Positions 8,689 to 17,133 of a stretch of 64,000 nt of DNA are shown here, piece by piece. The stretch is from JAWKIJ01 sp041394325 (GTDB lineage Bacteria > Actinomycetota > Acidimicrobiia > Acidimicrobiales > Microtrichaceae). The stretch covers positions 2,046,001 to 2,110,000 of the forward strand of contig JAWKIJ010000001.1 of assembly GCA_041394325.1 (NCBI GenBank), read 5' to 3'. How positions within the stretch are numbered: position 1 is the stretch's first letter; the number at the start of each line of letters is the position of its first letter. The translations under genes were made by a program, and so were the position numbers. The notes under the pieces were generated by a model. The model saw nothing but the letters and a program-made list of their open reading frames with translations, was not told the origin of the DNA and did no database searches.

Positions 8689-10558
8689 TCAGGAAGCGGC
8701 TTGTTTGGCCTGCTTGGTGGCCTTGGCCCGGTCGAGAGCCGACCGCTGGACCTTGCGGAGCCGGACGCTGCGCGGGGTCACCTCGACGCACTCGTCGGCG
8801 GCGATGAACTCGAGCGCGTGCTCGAGGCTGAGGATCCTCGGTGGGATGAGGGGGATGGTGTGATCCGAGGACGAGGTGCGCATGTTGGTGAGCTTCTTCT
8901 CGCGGCAGATGTTGACGTCCATGTCCTCGCTGCGGGAGTTCTCCCCGACGATCATCCCCTCGTAGACCTCCACGCCCGGACCGACGAACAACGCGCAGCG
9001 TTCCTGGAGCGAGGTGATCGCATAGGCGGTGGTGGGACCCTGGCGGTCGGCGACCACCGAGCCGCGTTCACGGCCGCGCATCGGTCCGGCCCACGGTTCG
9101 TAGCCTTCGAACACGTGGTGAAGGATGCCCGTGCCCCGGGTCTCGGTGAGGAACTCGGTGCGGAACCCGATGAGGCCGCGGGCGGGAACGAGGTAGTCGA
9201 GGCGGACCCATCCGGTGCCGTGGTTGACCATGTTCTCCATGCGGGCCTTGCGTGGTGCCAGCAGCGAGGTGACAGCCCCCATGTGCTCCTCGGGGATGTC
9301 GACGGTGAGCCGCTCGACCGGTTCGTGGCGGACGCCGTCGATGTCGCGGGTCATCACCTCCGGCTTGCCGACGGTGAGCTCGAAGCCCTCGCGGCGCATC
9401 ATCTCGATGAGCACGGCGAGTTGTAACTCGCCCCGGGCCTGGACCTCCCAGGCGTCGGGTCGGTCGGTGTCGACCACGCGCAGGCTGACGTTGCCGACGA
9501 GCTCCTGGTCGAGGCGGCTGCGCACGAGCCGGGCGGTGAGCTTGGTGCCCTCCTTGCCGTTGAGCGGGGAGGTGTTGATGCCGATCGTCATCGAAAGAGA
9601 AGGCTCGTCGACGGTGAGCACCGGGAGTGCCTCGGGTGCCTCGGGATCGGCGAGCGTCTCGCCGATCGTCACCTCCTCGAGACCGGACACCTCGACGATC
9701 TCACCCGCCTCGGCCGAGTCGACCTCCATACGGGTGTGGTTTTCGGTTACGTACAGCGAGCCGGCGCGGGCGCTCGACCGTGCCGTCGGTCCGGCACCAG
9801 GCGACGGGGGAGTTGCGCGAGATGGTGCCGTTGACGATGCGGCAGCGTGCGAGGCGGCCGACGTAGGGGTCCGACGCGAGGTTGGTCACGAGGGCCTGGA
9901 GGGGCCGGTCGACATCCGCGCCGGGTGGTGGGACGACGTCGACAAGGGTGCGGAACAGCGGTTCGAGGTCCGTGCCGGTGCCGTCGTCGGCGGTGCTCGC
10001 GGTGCCGGCCCTGGCCGAGCAGTACAGGATCGGGAACTCGATCTGGTGGTCGTGGGCGTCGAGGTCGAGGAACAGTTCGTAGACCTCGTCGATCACCTCG
10101 GCGATGCGCGCATCGGGCCGGTCGATCTTGTTGACGACCAGGATCACGGGCAGGTCGAGCGCGAGCGCCTTGCGCAGCACGAAGCGGGTCTGGGGAAGCG
10201 GGCCCTCCGGCGCGTCGACCAACAGCACGACGCCGTCGACCATGGCGAGGGCTCGTTCGACCTCGCCGCCGAAGTCGGCGTGGCCGGGGGTGTCGACGAT
10301 GTTGATCTTGACCTCGCTCCCGTCGGGGCCGCTCCAACGAACCGCGGTGTTCTTGGCCGAGATGGTGATGCCCTTCTCGCGTTCGAGGTCCATCGAGTCC
10401 ATGACCCGGTCGACCACCTCGGCGCCCTCGCGGAACGCTCCGGACTGGCGCAGCATCGCGTCGACCAGGGTGGTCTTACCGTGGTCGACGTGGGCGATTA
10501 TGGCGATGTTGCGAATGTGCGCGTTGGTCGCAGAGGGGGCCTCGGTGGCGAGAGACAT
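8689..10558 (-). CDS. typA: Ribosome-associated GTPase TypA/BipA, one frameshift
   Basis: A translational GTPase of the EF-G/LepA class that binds 70S ribosomes and acts in stress and late ribosome assembly. G motifs are intact: AHVDHGKTT (G1), EREKGITI (G2), DTPGHADFGGEVERAL (G3), VVNKIDRPDAR (G4). The C-terminal half has the TypA-specific VPARGLIGFRTEFLTETRGTG and the terminal TPRSVRLRKVQ. The frame breaks near 9776 in GCGCCCGCGCC; one base fewer gives ERRAGSLYVTENHTRMEVD across the joint. Repaired length is about 622 residues, the family norm. A Lys-rich tail (KATKQAKQAAS) ends the protein. The gene lies 80 bp downstream of the UbiB kinase gene on the same strand. Confidence 0.93.
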
Positions 10559-10638
10559 AGCGGACCATTCTGTTCGTGCTGCTCCGGCCTCCCCAAAAGG
10601 GGAACCGGACCGATCGGTGCCGCATGTGGACGCGTCGG

Positions 10639-12240
10639 CTATCGGGGCGTGTCCTGGAGGCGTTTGCGGATCAGGTCGCGGCGGGCGCGAAGCTCCGCGT
10701 AGGACACCCCGTCGGCCTCGGCGTCGACCACCCCGAAGCTCGCCTTGATCGCCTCGCGGTCGACGGTGAGGGCCGACGGATCGACGCCCAGTTCTGCGGT
10801 GATCTGCTCGCCGAAGTTGGCGGCCAGGTGCATCGACAGGTCCGCGATCTCGCTCACCAGGTCGAGATCCGGTGCCAGCCGCGCGATCGCCCCGTCGAGG
10901 AACACGAGGTTCTTCACGTACAGCATCAGGATCTTGGGGAGCCGAGCGCCGTAGCCCATCAGTGCCTTGACGATCTTTTGGATCTCGGCGACGAGCTGGT
11001 CCTGGTCGAGGGTGGTGGGGTCGACCGGCGCCTGGTCGAGGCCGAGGTCCCTGATGATCTCGTCCACGTCGACATCGGCGGGCAGCGCTCCCAGGTCGCG
11101 GAACGCGATCACCTGGCCGGGGATGTCACCGGCCGCTCCCAGCAGCGTGAGCCGGAGGAACGCGTTGCGTTGCAACGGGGTCATCCTGGCGGTGATCCCG
11201 TAGTCCAACAGGCCTATCCGCCCGTCGGGTAGTACCAGCAGGTTGCCACCGTGCAGATCACCGTGGAACAGCCCGTGGATCATGCACCCGGCAGTGAAGC
11301 CTCGCATCCCGACGCGGATGACCTCGTGCGTGTCGATCCCCGCCGCGCGCATGCCCTCGACGTCGTCGAGCGCGAAGCCGTCGAAGCGCTCCATCACCAG
11401 CACCCGCCGCGTCACCAGCGTGGGGTGTGGGCGCGGCACCACGTACCCGCGCTCGTCGACCGCCGCGAACACCTTGGCGAGGTCCAACATGTTCTGCGCT
11501 TCGAGCCGGAAGTCCAACTCCTCCACGATGGTCTCGCCGAACAGCTCGACGAGGGCCGGCGGGTTGGCGAGCGCCGCGATGGGGATCCGGCCGACCAGCA
11601 ACGGCGCGATCGCCGACATCACCTGCAGGTCGAGTTGCACCTGTTCGCGGATGGTCGGCCGCTGCACTTTGACCACCACCGGGGTGCCGTCGGCGAGGGT
11701 CGCGCCGTGCACCTGCGCGATGGACGCCGCGGCGATGGGCTGCGCGTCGAACGTCGCGAACAGCTCCTCCAGCGGACTCCCCAGGTCGGACTCGACCACC
11801 TCGCGCACGACCTCGAACGGCTCGGCAGGGACCTTGTCGCGACAGCGCCGCATCTCGTCGACCAACTCGGCGGGGAAGAGCCCCTCACCCGAGCTGATGA
11901 TCTGGCACAGCTTGATGTAGGTGGGGCCCAGGCGCTCGGCCGCCACCCGGATCCTCCGTGAAAGGCCCGCCTTGGAGTCCGAACCGCCCCGGCGCCGCTC
12001 GGTGAGCGCCCACATCGCGACCGCCAGGCCCAGCCGCGTGCTCACCGCCGCGAGCCGGGGCGGGTGGGGGACCCGCCGCGGTCGGGTGAGAATCGGCACC
12101 TGTCGTCGCGTCGCAAGGCGCAACACGTCGTTGCCCCTGCGCCATGGCATCTCGGCGGGCACCACGTCCCACGGTCCGTCCTCGGTGAACGAACCCCACT
12201 CCGTGTCGGTGTGCGCGGTCGGGTTCTTCACATCAGCCAT
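10639..12240 (-). CDS. ABC1/UbiB-family atypical kinase
   Basis: A 533-residue protein-kinase-like ATPase. The family marks are the KxGQ-like motif, here ERLGPTYIKLCQIISS (C replaces the usual G-Q pair: KLCQ instead of KFGQ), the nucleotide site VVVKVQRP, FHGDLHGGNLLVLPDGRIGLLDYG with the catalytic and metal-binding residues, and the Ala-rich loop (AAASIAQVHGA). Members support quinone biosynthesis or lipid homeostasis. The KLCQ variant of KxGQ is worth noting because that motif inhibits ATP use in studied UbiB/COQ8 proteins. The ATG at 12240 sits inside the 3' end of cysQ (13 nt overlap), which implies coupled translation. A longer in-frame extension upstream has no family similarity. Confidence 0.85.
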   Translation of the reverse strand: MADVKNPTAHTDTEWGSFTEDGPWDVVPAEMPWRRGNDVLRLATRRQVPILTRPRRVPHPPRLAAVSTRLGLAVAMWALTERRRGGSDSKAGLSRRIRVAAERLGPTYIKLCQIISSGEGLFPAELVDEMRRCRDKVPAEPFEVVREVVESDLGSPLEELFATFDAQPIAAASIAQVHGATLADGTPVVVKVQRPTIREQVQLDLQVMSAIAPLLVGRIPIAALANPPALVELFGETIVEELDFRLEAQNMLDLAKVFAAVDERGYVVPRPHPTLVTRRVLVMERFDGFALDDVEGMRAAGIDTHEVIRVGMRGFTAGCMIHGLFHGDLHGGNLLVLPDGRIGLLDYGITARMTPLQRNAFLRLTLLGAAGDIPGQVIAFRDLGALPADVDVDEIIRDLGLDQAPVDPTTLDQDQLVAEIQKIVKALMGYGARLPKILMLYVKNLVFLDGAIARLAPDLDLVSEIADLSMHLAANFGEQITAELGVDPSALTVDREAIKASFGVVDAEADGVSYAELRARRDLIRKRLQDTPR

Positions 12241-13040
12241 GGTGGCAATTGTGCTGCGGCGAGGGCGGTGTCGCGGACCGTCGGATCGCAGATCAACAGG
12301 TCCGGAAGGTACGGGTCGGCGCGGTTGTAGACCAACGGCGACCCGTCGATCCGAGAACACCACAGTCCGGCGGAGCGGCACACCGCCACCGGCGCGCACG
12401 AATCCCACTCGTACTGGCCGCCCGCATGGGCATACACGTCGGCGTCACCCCGTAACACCGCCATCGCCTTCGCCCCCGCGGAGCCCATGGGCACCAACTC
12501 GGCACCCAACGCCTCGGCGATCGCGATCGACACGTTGGGGGGCCGTGTTCGGCTGGTCACCACCCGCAACCCACGCCCTGGCTCGGGTGAGTGGACGGCG
12601 GGTGTCACCGTTGCGGTGTCGAAGACGACATCGTCCGCCGGCAGGCCCACCGCTCCCGCGACCGGCTCACCGTCGATCGTCAACGCGATGTGCACCGCCC
12701 AGTCGGTCCGCTCGGGTTGGCCGAACTCGCGAGTGCCGTCGAGCGGGTCGATGATCCAGACCCGACGCGACGCCAGGCGCGCCTCGGTGGTCGCGGGACG
12801 CTCGTACTCCTCCTCGCTCAACAAGGAGTCGTCGGGGCGCGCCTCGCGCAGCGCGTCCACGAGGAACCGGTTGGCGGCCATATCGCCGGCTTGTTCCAGG
12901 ACCCACCCGCGTGCGCCGTTGGCTACCGACGCCGCGCGGAGCTCGATCAGGAGGCGGCCCGCGGCACCCGCGAGGTGGGCGGCGAGGGCGTGGTCGTCCA
13001 GGTCGCGGAGGTCCCGCGGCGTCGCGGAGTCGGTGGTCAT
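12228..13040 (-). CDS. cysQ: 3'(2'),5'-bisphosphate nucleotidase CysQ (inositol monophosphatase family)
   Basis: Hydrolyses 3'-phosphoadenosine-5'-phosphate (PAP) to AMP, relieving inhibition by the by-product of PAPS use. The 270-residue protein has the Mg/Li-dependent phosphatase motifs: LLSEEE (about residue 78), WIIDPLDGTREFG (about 98-110) and the C-terminal WDSCAPVAVCRSAG. The TREF after DGT is typical of PAP phosphatases rather than plain inositol monophosphatases. It matches the cysDNC operon at 28-31 kb in function. It overlaps the UbiB-kinase start and lies 15 bp downstream of the HNH gene, on the same strand. Confidence 0.9.
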   Translation of the reverse strand: MTTDSATPRDLRDLDDHALAAHLAGAAGRLLIELRAASVANGARGWVLEQAGDMAANRFLVDALREARPDDSLLSEEEYERPATTEARLASRRVWIIDPLDGTREFGQPERTDWAVHIALTIDGEPVAGAVGLPADDVVFDTATVTPAVHSPEPGRGLRVVTSRTRPPNVSIAIAEALGAELVPMGSAGAKAMAVLRGDADVYAHAGGQYEWDSCAPVAVCRSAGLWCSRIDGSPLVYNRADPYLPDLLICDPTVRDTALAAAQLPPWLM

Positions 13041-13055
13041 GTGGAGGTCAGTCTG

Positions 13056-14303
13056 TCAGGGGCCCGCGCGTGGGGGTCCCGATCGCTCTCGATCGGTTGG
13101 TAGTCGGCCGTGTTGTTGGCCGGTGAGGGTGTGGCCGTGTGGTGTGGTGATGGTGGTCCGGCCGTGGGTGTCGATGGTGGCGCCCCAGCCGTGTCGGTGG
13201 ATGACTCCGTGGTGGTGTCGGCAGAACAGCGCCATGTGGGCGACGTCGGTACGGCCCAGATCGCGGGTCCAGTGATCGATGTGGTGTGCGTCGCAGTGTT
13301 GGGGTGGCCGGTCGCATCCTGGGAAGCAGCATCCGCCGTCGCGAAACGCCAGGGCGCGGCGTTGCGCCTGGTTCGCCAAGCGGATTTGTCGTCCCATGTC
13401 GAGGGGCACGCCCAGTGAGTTGACGATCACGGGATGCAACCGGAGATCACAGGCCAGGCTGCCGGGGTCGCGCCGGGTCCCGTAGCGGTCGGCGGTGATG
13501 TCGGGTTGCTCGGCGGGGATGACCAGTGTTGCTTCCGCGCCCGGCGACGGCGCGTCGGGTTCGGGATTGGCGACAGCTCGGCGGCAGATCTCGACGAGCG
13601 CCAAGGCGCGCAGTGTGGCGCGCGACGGGATGTCGATCGCGCCGTCGGTGGTTTGGTGGTCGTCGCGGTAGCGCCGCCAGAGTTCGTCGGTGACCGACTC
13701 GATCACCGACTCGGTGACGAGGCCGTGTTCGCCACAGAGTTACCCGTCGAAGAACACGTTGTCACCCGTCGAGCGCATCCGGAGCCGGTTCGACTCCACA
13801 TCGTCGGAAGGGTCATGGCCACCGTCCTGCTCCAACAGGTCGGCGATCGCGAAGACCTCGCGGCGCCAACGGTCGAACACCATGACCGGCACCAGTTCCA
13901 ACAGCGTCTCTTGCATCTCGGCGAACTGGGTTTCGATCCGAGGGTTGCACGCCCGGGCCATGACCTGGGCGTGGTCGAACCCGATCCGCCCCTCGGCCAA
14001 CGCCGCGGCGGTCACATCGAGCACACGCCGCAGCGTGACTGCGACCGACACCCGCGTACCCGCGGTGCGGGGAGACGCGTGGCCATTGCGTGACAGCCAG
14101 CCTTTGGTGCGCAGCCCGTGGTGACGGTCGGTCGCGCCACGGGAGTGCAGTTCGGCCAACATCGCGCACTCCGCCGCGTCCAGCCTCGCCCGCGCCTGTT
14201 CGAGGCCCACCACCCCGTCGAACAGTTCGGCGTCGCTCAACGACGACGCGTCGAGCGCCGCAACATGGGAGGCTTGCTCCGCCAGTAGGACCGAATCGAA
14301 CAT
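13056..14303 (-). pseudogene. DUF222 (13E12-type) HNH endonuclease interrupted by an in-frame TAA
   Basis: The N-terminal 187 codons are a DUF222 domain (MFDSVLLAEQASHVAALD ... RIGFDHAQVMARACNP). A TAA at 13740-13742 interrupts the frame; the same frame then continues as LCGEHGLVTESVIESVTDEL into an HNH domain (RDGGCCFPGCDRPPQHCDAHH, then HMALFCRHHHGVIHRHGW) and a Pro/Thr-rich end. Because both halves are in one frame, a single substitution (for example CAA or GAA to TAA) explains it, unlike the indels elsewhere. It may be a real nonsense mutation or a base error. Full length would be 415 residues, normal for this multicopy actinobacterial family, whose target is unknown. Confidence 0.85.
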
Positions 14304-14309
14304 GCGTTC

Positions 14310-14315
14310 ATTATC
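14310..14315 (-). promoter_or_regulatory. Leaderless promoter -10 box of the DUF222-HNH gene
   Basis: GATAAT on the minus strand ends 6 nt before the ATG at 14303. It is the closest match to TATAAT in this part of the window, and the gap leaves no room for a ribosome binding site. Confidence 0.45.
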
Positions 14316-14436
14316 CCACGGAGCCCTGACAGTGAAGTCGTGGTCGGTGTCGCTCAGGGGTCCGGTTTCCTCGGATGAGCGGTTCGGCGAGAGGCTTGCG
14401 GGTGGGTGATTCGTCCGAGTCGGCTCGGCCCGGCGA

Positions 14437-14442
14437 TACCGT
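14437..14442 (+). promoter_or_regulatory. Leaderless promoter -10 box of glgA
   Basis: TACCGT ends 7 nt before the glgA ATG, with no Shine-Dalgarno sequence between. The 147-bp gap upstream, shared with the divergent HNH gene, holds no other feature I can see. Confidence 0.4.
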
Positions 14443-14449
14443 CGGACGA

Positions 14450-15832
14450 ATGCACGTGCTGTTCGCGACCGCCGAGTTCGAACCGGTCGTCGCGACGGGT
14501 GGCCTGGGCGCGGCGTCGGCCGGTCTGGTCGCCGCGCTTCGGCGCCACGGCATTCGGGTCACGCCGGTCATCCCGGGCTTCGCTCCCTACGAACTCGAAG
14601 GGGAGGGGCGCGTCGAACTCGACGTTGCACCGTGGGCCGGGTCCGTGACGGTGCGTACCGGGCACCATGCGCAGGTCGGTCCGATCGCGGTGGTCGACGC
14701 GCCCGGTCTCGCCCGCCCCCACCCCTACACCGATCCCGCCACCGGTGGCGCCTGGCCCGACAACGACCGGCGCTTCTTCACCTTCGCTGCTGCCGTCGCC
14801 GCATTGTCGCGGCACCTCGGCCCCGACGTCGTCCATCTCCACGACTGGCATGCCGCTGCGGCGCTCGCTTTCACGGCCACCGGTGGGCCGCCGACGATGC
14901 TGTCGATCCACAACCTCGCGCACCAGGGCTGGGCCGATCCGGAGTGGATCGACGTCATGGGCCCCCGGGGCGAGGCGTTCCGGCAGCTCAACTCGGTCAA
15001 CTGCCTCGCCGGGGCGATCCGCCTCGCCGACGCGGTCGTCACCGTGTCGCCCCGGTACGCCTACGAGATCACCACACCCGAAGGCGGTCACGGCCTCGAC
15101 CGGCTGTTGTCCGAGCATCGCGGGAAGCTGTGGGGCATCCTCAACGGCATCGACGCCGACGAATGGAACCCGTCGATCGACGAGCACCTCCACACCCCCT
15201 ACGACGCGGGTGGTTTCGGCGCCAAGGTGCACAACCAGGAGGCTCTGTGCGCTGAGTTGGGACTCGCCACCGCGCCCGGCCCACTGATCGTCGCGGTCAG
15301 CCGACTCGACTACCAGAAGGGGCTCGACCTCCTGGCGGAGGTCGCGTGGATGCTCACACGCATCCCGGCGCGCATCGCCGTGCTCGGCTCGGGTGAACCC
15401 GACCACGAGGCGGCGTGGAGATACATCGCCGCGCACGGCGACGGGCGGATCGCCTTCACGCGGGGTTACGACCTGGGCCTCGCGCACCGGATGTTCGCGG
15501 CGGGTGACCTTGCGGTGATCCCCAGCAGGTTCGAACCGTGTGGGCTCACCCAGATGCAGGCGATGCGCTACGGCACCCTGCCGATCGTCAGCGACGTCGG
15601 TGGCCTGCACGACACCGTCGTGGACGTCGACGCGGACCCCGTACACGGAACCGGCGTGCGGATGCACCAGGTGTCACCGGCCGGGATCGTCGACGGTGTG
15701 CACCGTGGCGTGCGGCTCGTCGGCAGCGCCGCGGCCGCCGCGGCGAGGCACCGCGCCATGACCCACGACTGGTCCTGGGACACGGCCGCGAAGGGGTACC
15801 TCGACCGCTACGCGGCGCTCGTCCCGGGCTGA
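14450..15832 (+). CDS. glgA: Glycogen synthase (GT5, ADP-glucose type)
   Basis: Adds glucose from ADP-glucose to the non-reducing end of alpha-1,4-glucan. 460 residues, GT-B fold. Family motifs: MHVLFATAEFEPVVATGGLG at the N-terminus, VVHLHDWHAAAAL, LSIHNLAHQG, GILNGIDADEWNP, and the acceptor/donor segment PSRFEPCGLTQMQAMRYGTLP followed by VGGLHDTV. Odd: the usual KxGGL has A at residue 15 (ATGGL), so the lysine that contacts ADP-glucose in studied enzymes is missing. It heads a run glgA-glgC-malQ::glgB-GH57 in one direction, 69 bp before glgC. Function as a starch synthase is still the best call because the rest of the active site is intact. Confidence 0.9.
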   Translation: MHVLFATAEFEPVVATGGLGAASAGLVAALRRHGIRVTPVIPGFAPYELEGEGRVELDVAPWAGSVTVRTGHHAQVGPIAVVDAPGLARPHPYTDPATGGAWPDNDRRFFTFAAAVAALSRHLGPDVVHLHDWHAAAALAFTATGGPPTMLSIHNLAHQGWADPEWIDVMGPRGEAFRQLNSVNCLAGAIRLADAVVTVSPRYAYEITTPEGGHGLDRLLSEHRGKLWGILNGIDADEWNPSIDEHLHTPYDAGGFGAKVHNQEALCAELGLATAPGPLIVAVSRLDYQKGLDLLAEVAWMLTRIPARIAVLGSGEPDHEAAWRYIAAHGDGRIAFTRGYDLGLAHRMFAAGDLAVIPSRFEPCGLTQMQAMRYGTLPIVSDVGGLHDTVVDVDADPVHGTGVRMHQVSPAGIVDGVHRGVRLVGSAAAAAARHRAMTHDWSWDTAAKGYLDRYAALVPG

Positions 15833-15886
15833 TCCTCGCGGGTTCGCGGCCGTTCGCGACGGGGCCGAAAGTGCTCCTCGCGGCGA

Positions 15887-15892
15887 TAGGGT
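15887..15892 (+). promoter_or_regulatory. Candidate -10 box of glgC
   Basis: TAGGGT ends 9 nt before the glgC ATG. Spacing fits the short-leader pattern seen across the window, so glgC may have its own start of transcription besides read-through from glgA. Confidence 0.35.
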
Positions 15893-15901
15893 GACGCGAC
15901 G

Positions 15902-17133
15902 ATGGCTCCCCCGAAGGTGCTGGTGATGATCCTGGCGGGTGGCGAGGGCCGTCGCCTTCTCCCGCTCACCAACGACCGGGCCAAACCGGCGGTCCCCTTC
16001 GGCGGCAGCTACCGCCTGATCGACTTCGTCCTGTCGAACTTCGCCAACGCGCAGTACACGCGGATCGTGCTGCTCACCCAGTACAAGAGCCACAGCCTCG
16101 ATCTGCACATCAGCCGTACCTGGCGCTTCTCCACCCTGTTGGGCAGCTACGTCAGCTCGGTCCCCGCGCAGATGCGCCTCGGTCCGTACTGGTTCGCCGG
16201 GTCGGCCGACGCGATCCACCAGAACCTCAACCTGGTCCACGACGAGAAGCCCGACATCGTCTGTGTGTTCGGGGCGGACCACATCTACCGGATGGACCCG
16301 GCGCAGATGGTCGAGGCGCACCGCCGGCACGGCGGTGTGACCGTCGCCGCGATCCCGGTCCGCCGTGAGGAGGCCACGGCCTTCGGGGTGATCGAGGCCG
16401 ACGCCGACGGTCTGATCACGCGCTTCCACGAAAAGCCCGCAGATCCCGTCGCCATGCCCGGCCGCCCCGACCTGGCCCTCGCGTCGATGGGCAACTACGT
16501 GTTCGACGCCGACGTCCTGGTCGACGCGGTCACCCCCGGTGCGATCATCCATCAGCCCCACGACGTGGGCGGTGACGTGATGCCGGCGCTCGCGGCCAAG
16601 GGGATGGCACGTGTGTACGACTTCAGCACCAACGAGGTGCCCGGCCAGGAGGCCAACGAACGGGGCTACTGGCGGGACGTGGGGACGATCGACGCCTACT
16701 ACGACGCCAACATGGACCTGGTGTCCGCGGTGCCGGTGTTCAGCCTCTACAACCGTCACTGGCCCGTGCTCACCCACTCACCGCCACGCCCGCCCGCCAA
16801 GCTGTCGCGTGGCTCGTCGGGCCTGTTGCCCGAGGTGAGCGACACCATGGTCTGTGGTGCCGCGATCGTGTCGGCGCGCACTCGTCGGGCTCGATCATCG
16901 GGCCGGACTGCTTCGTGGACGAGGCCTCGTTGCGCGGCGCGATCCTGCTCAACGGAGTGCAGGTGGGCAACGGCGCCGTCCTGCACCGCTGTGTGGTCGA
17001 CAAGGAGGTGCGGATCCCGCCCGGAACCCGTGTAGGGGTCGACCACGAGGAGGACCGGGCTCGCGGCCTCGCCGTCAGCGACGCCGGGGTGACGGTGGTG
17101 CACAAGGGGTACGAGTTTCCGGATCCGTCGTGA
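15902..17133 (+). CDS. glgC: Glucose-1-phosphate adenylyltransferase, one frameshift
   Basis: Makes ADP-glucose from ATP and glucose-1-phosphate, the committed step of glycogen synthesis. The N-terminus has the nucleotidyltransferase signature ILAGGEGRRLLPLTNDRAKP followed by AVPFGGSYRLIDF. Also present: YWFAGSADAIHQNL, FGADHIYRMD and RFHEKPADP. The frame breaks near 16873 (TCGGCGCG; one more G gives AIVSGAHSSGSIIGPDCFVD). The rest is the left-handed beta-helix domain, ending VTVVHKGYEFPDPS. Repaired length is about 411 residues, as expected. The stop overlaps a GTG (17130-17132) that is the likely start of the next gene. Confidence 0.93.
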
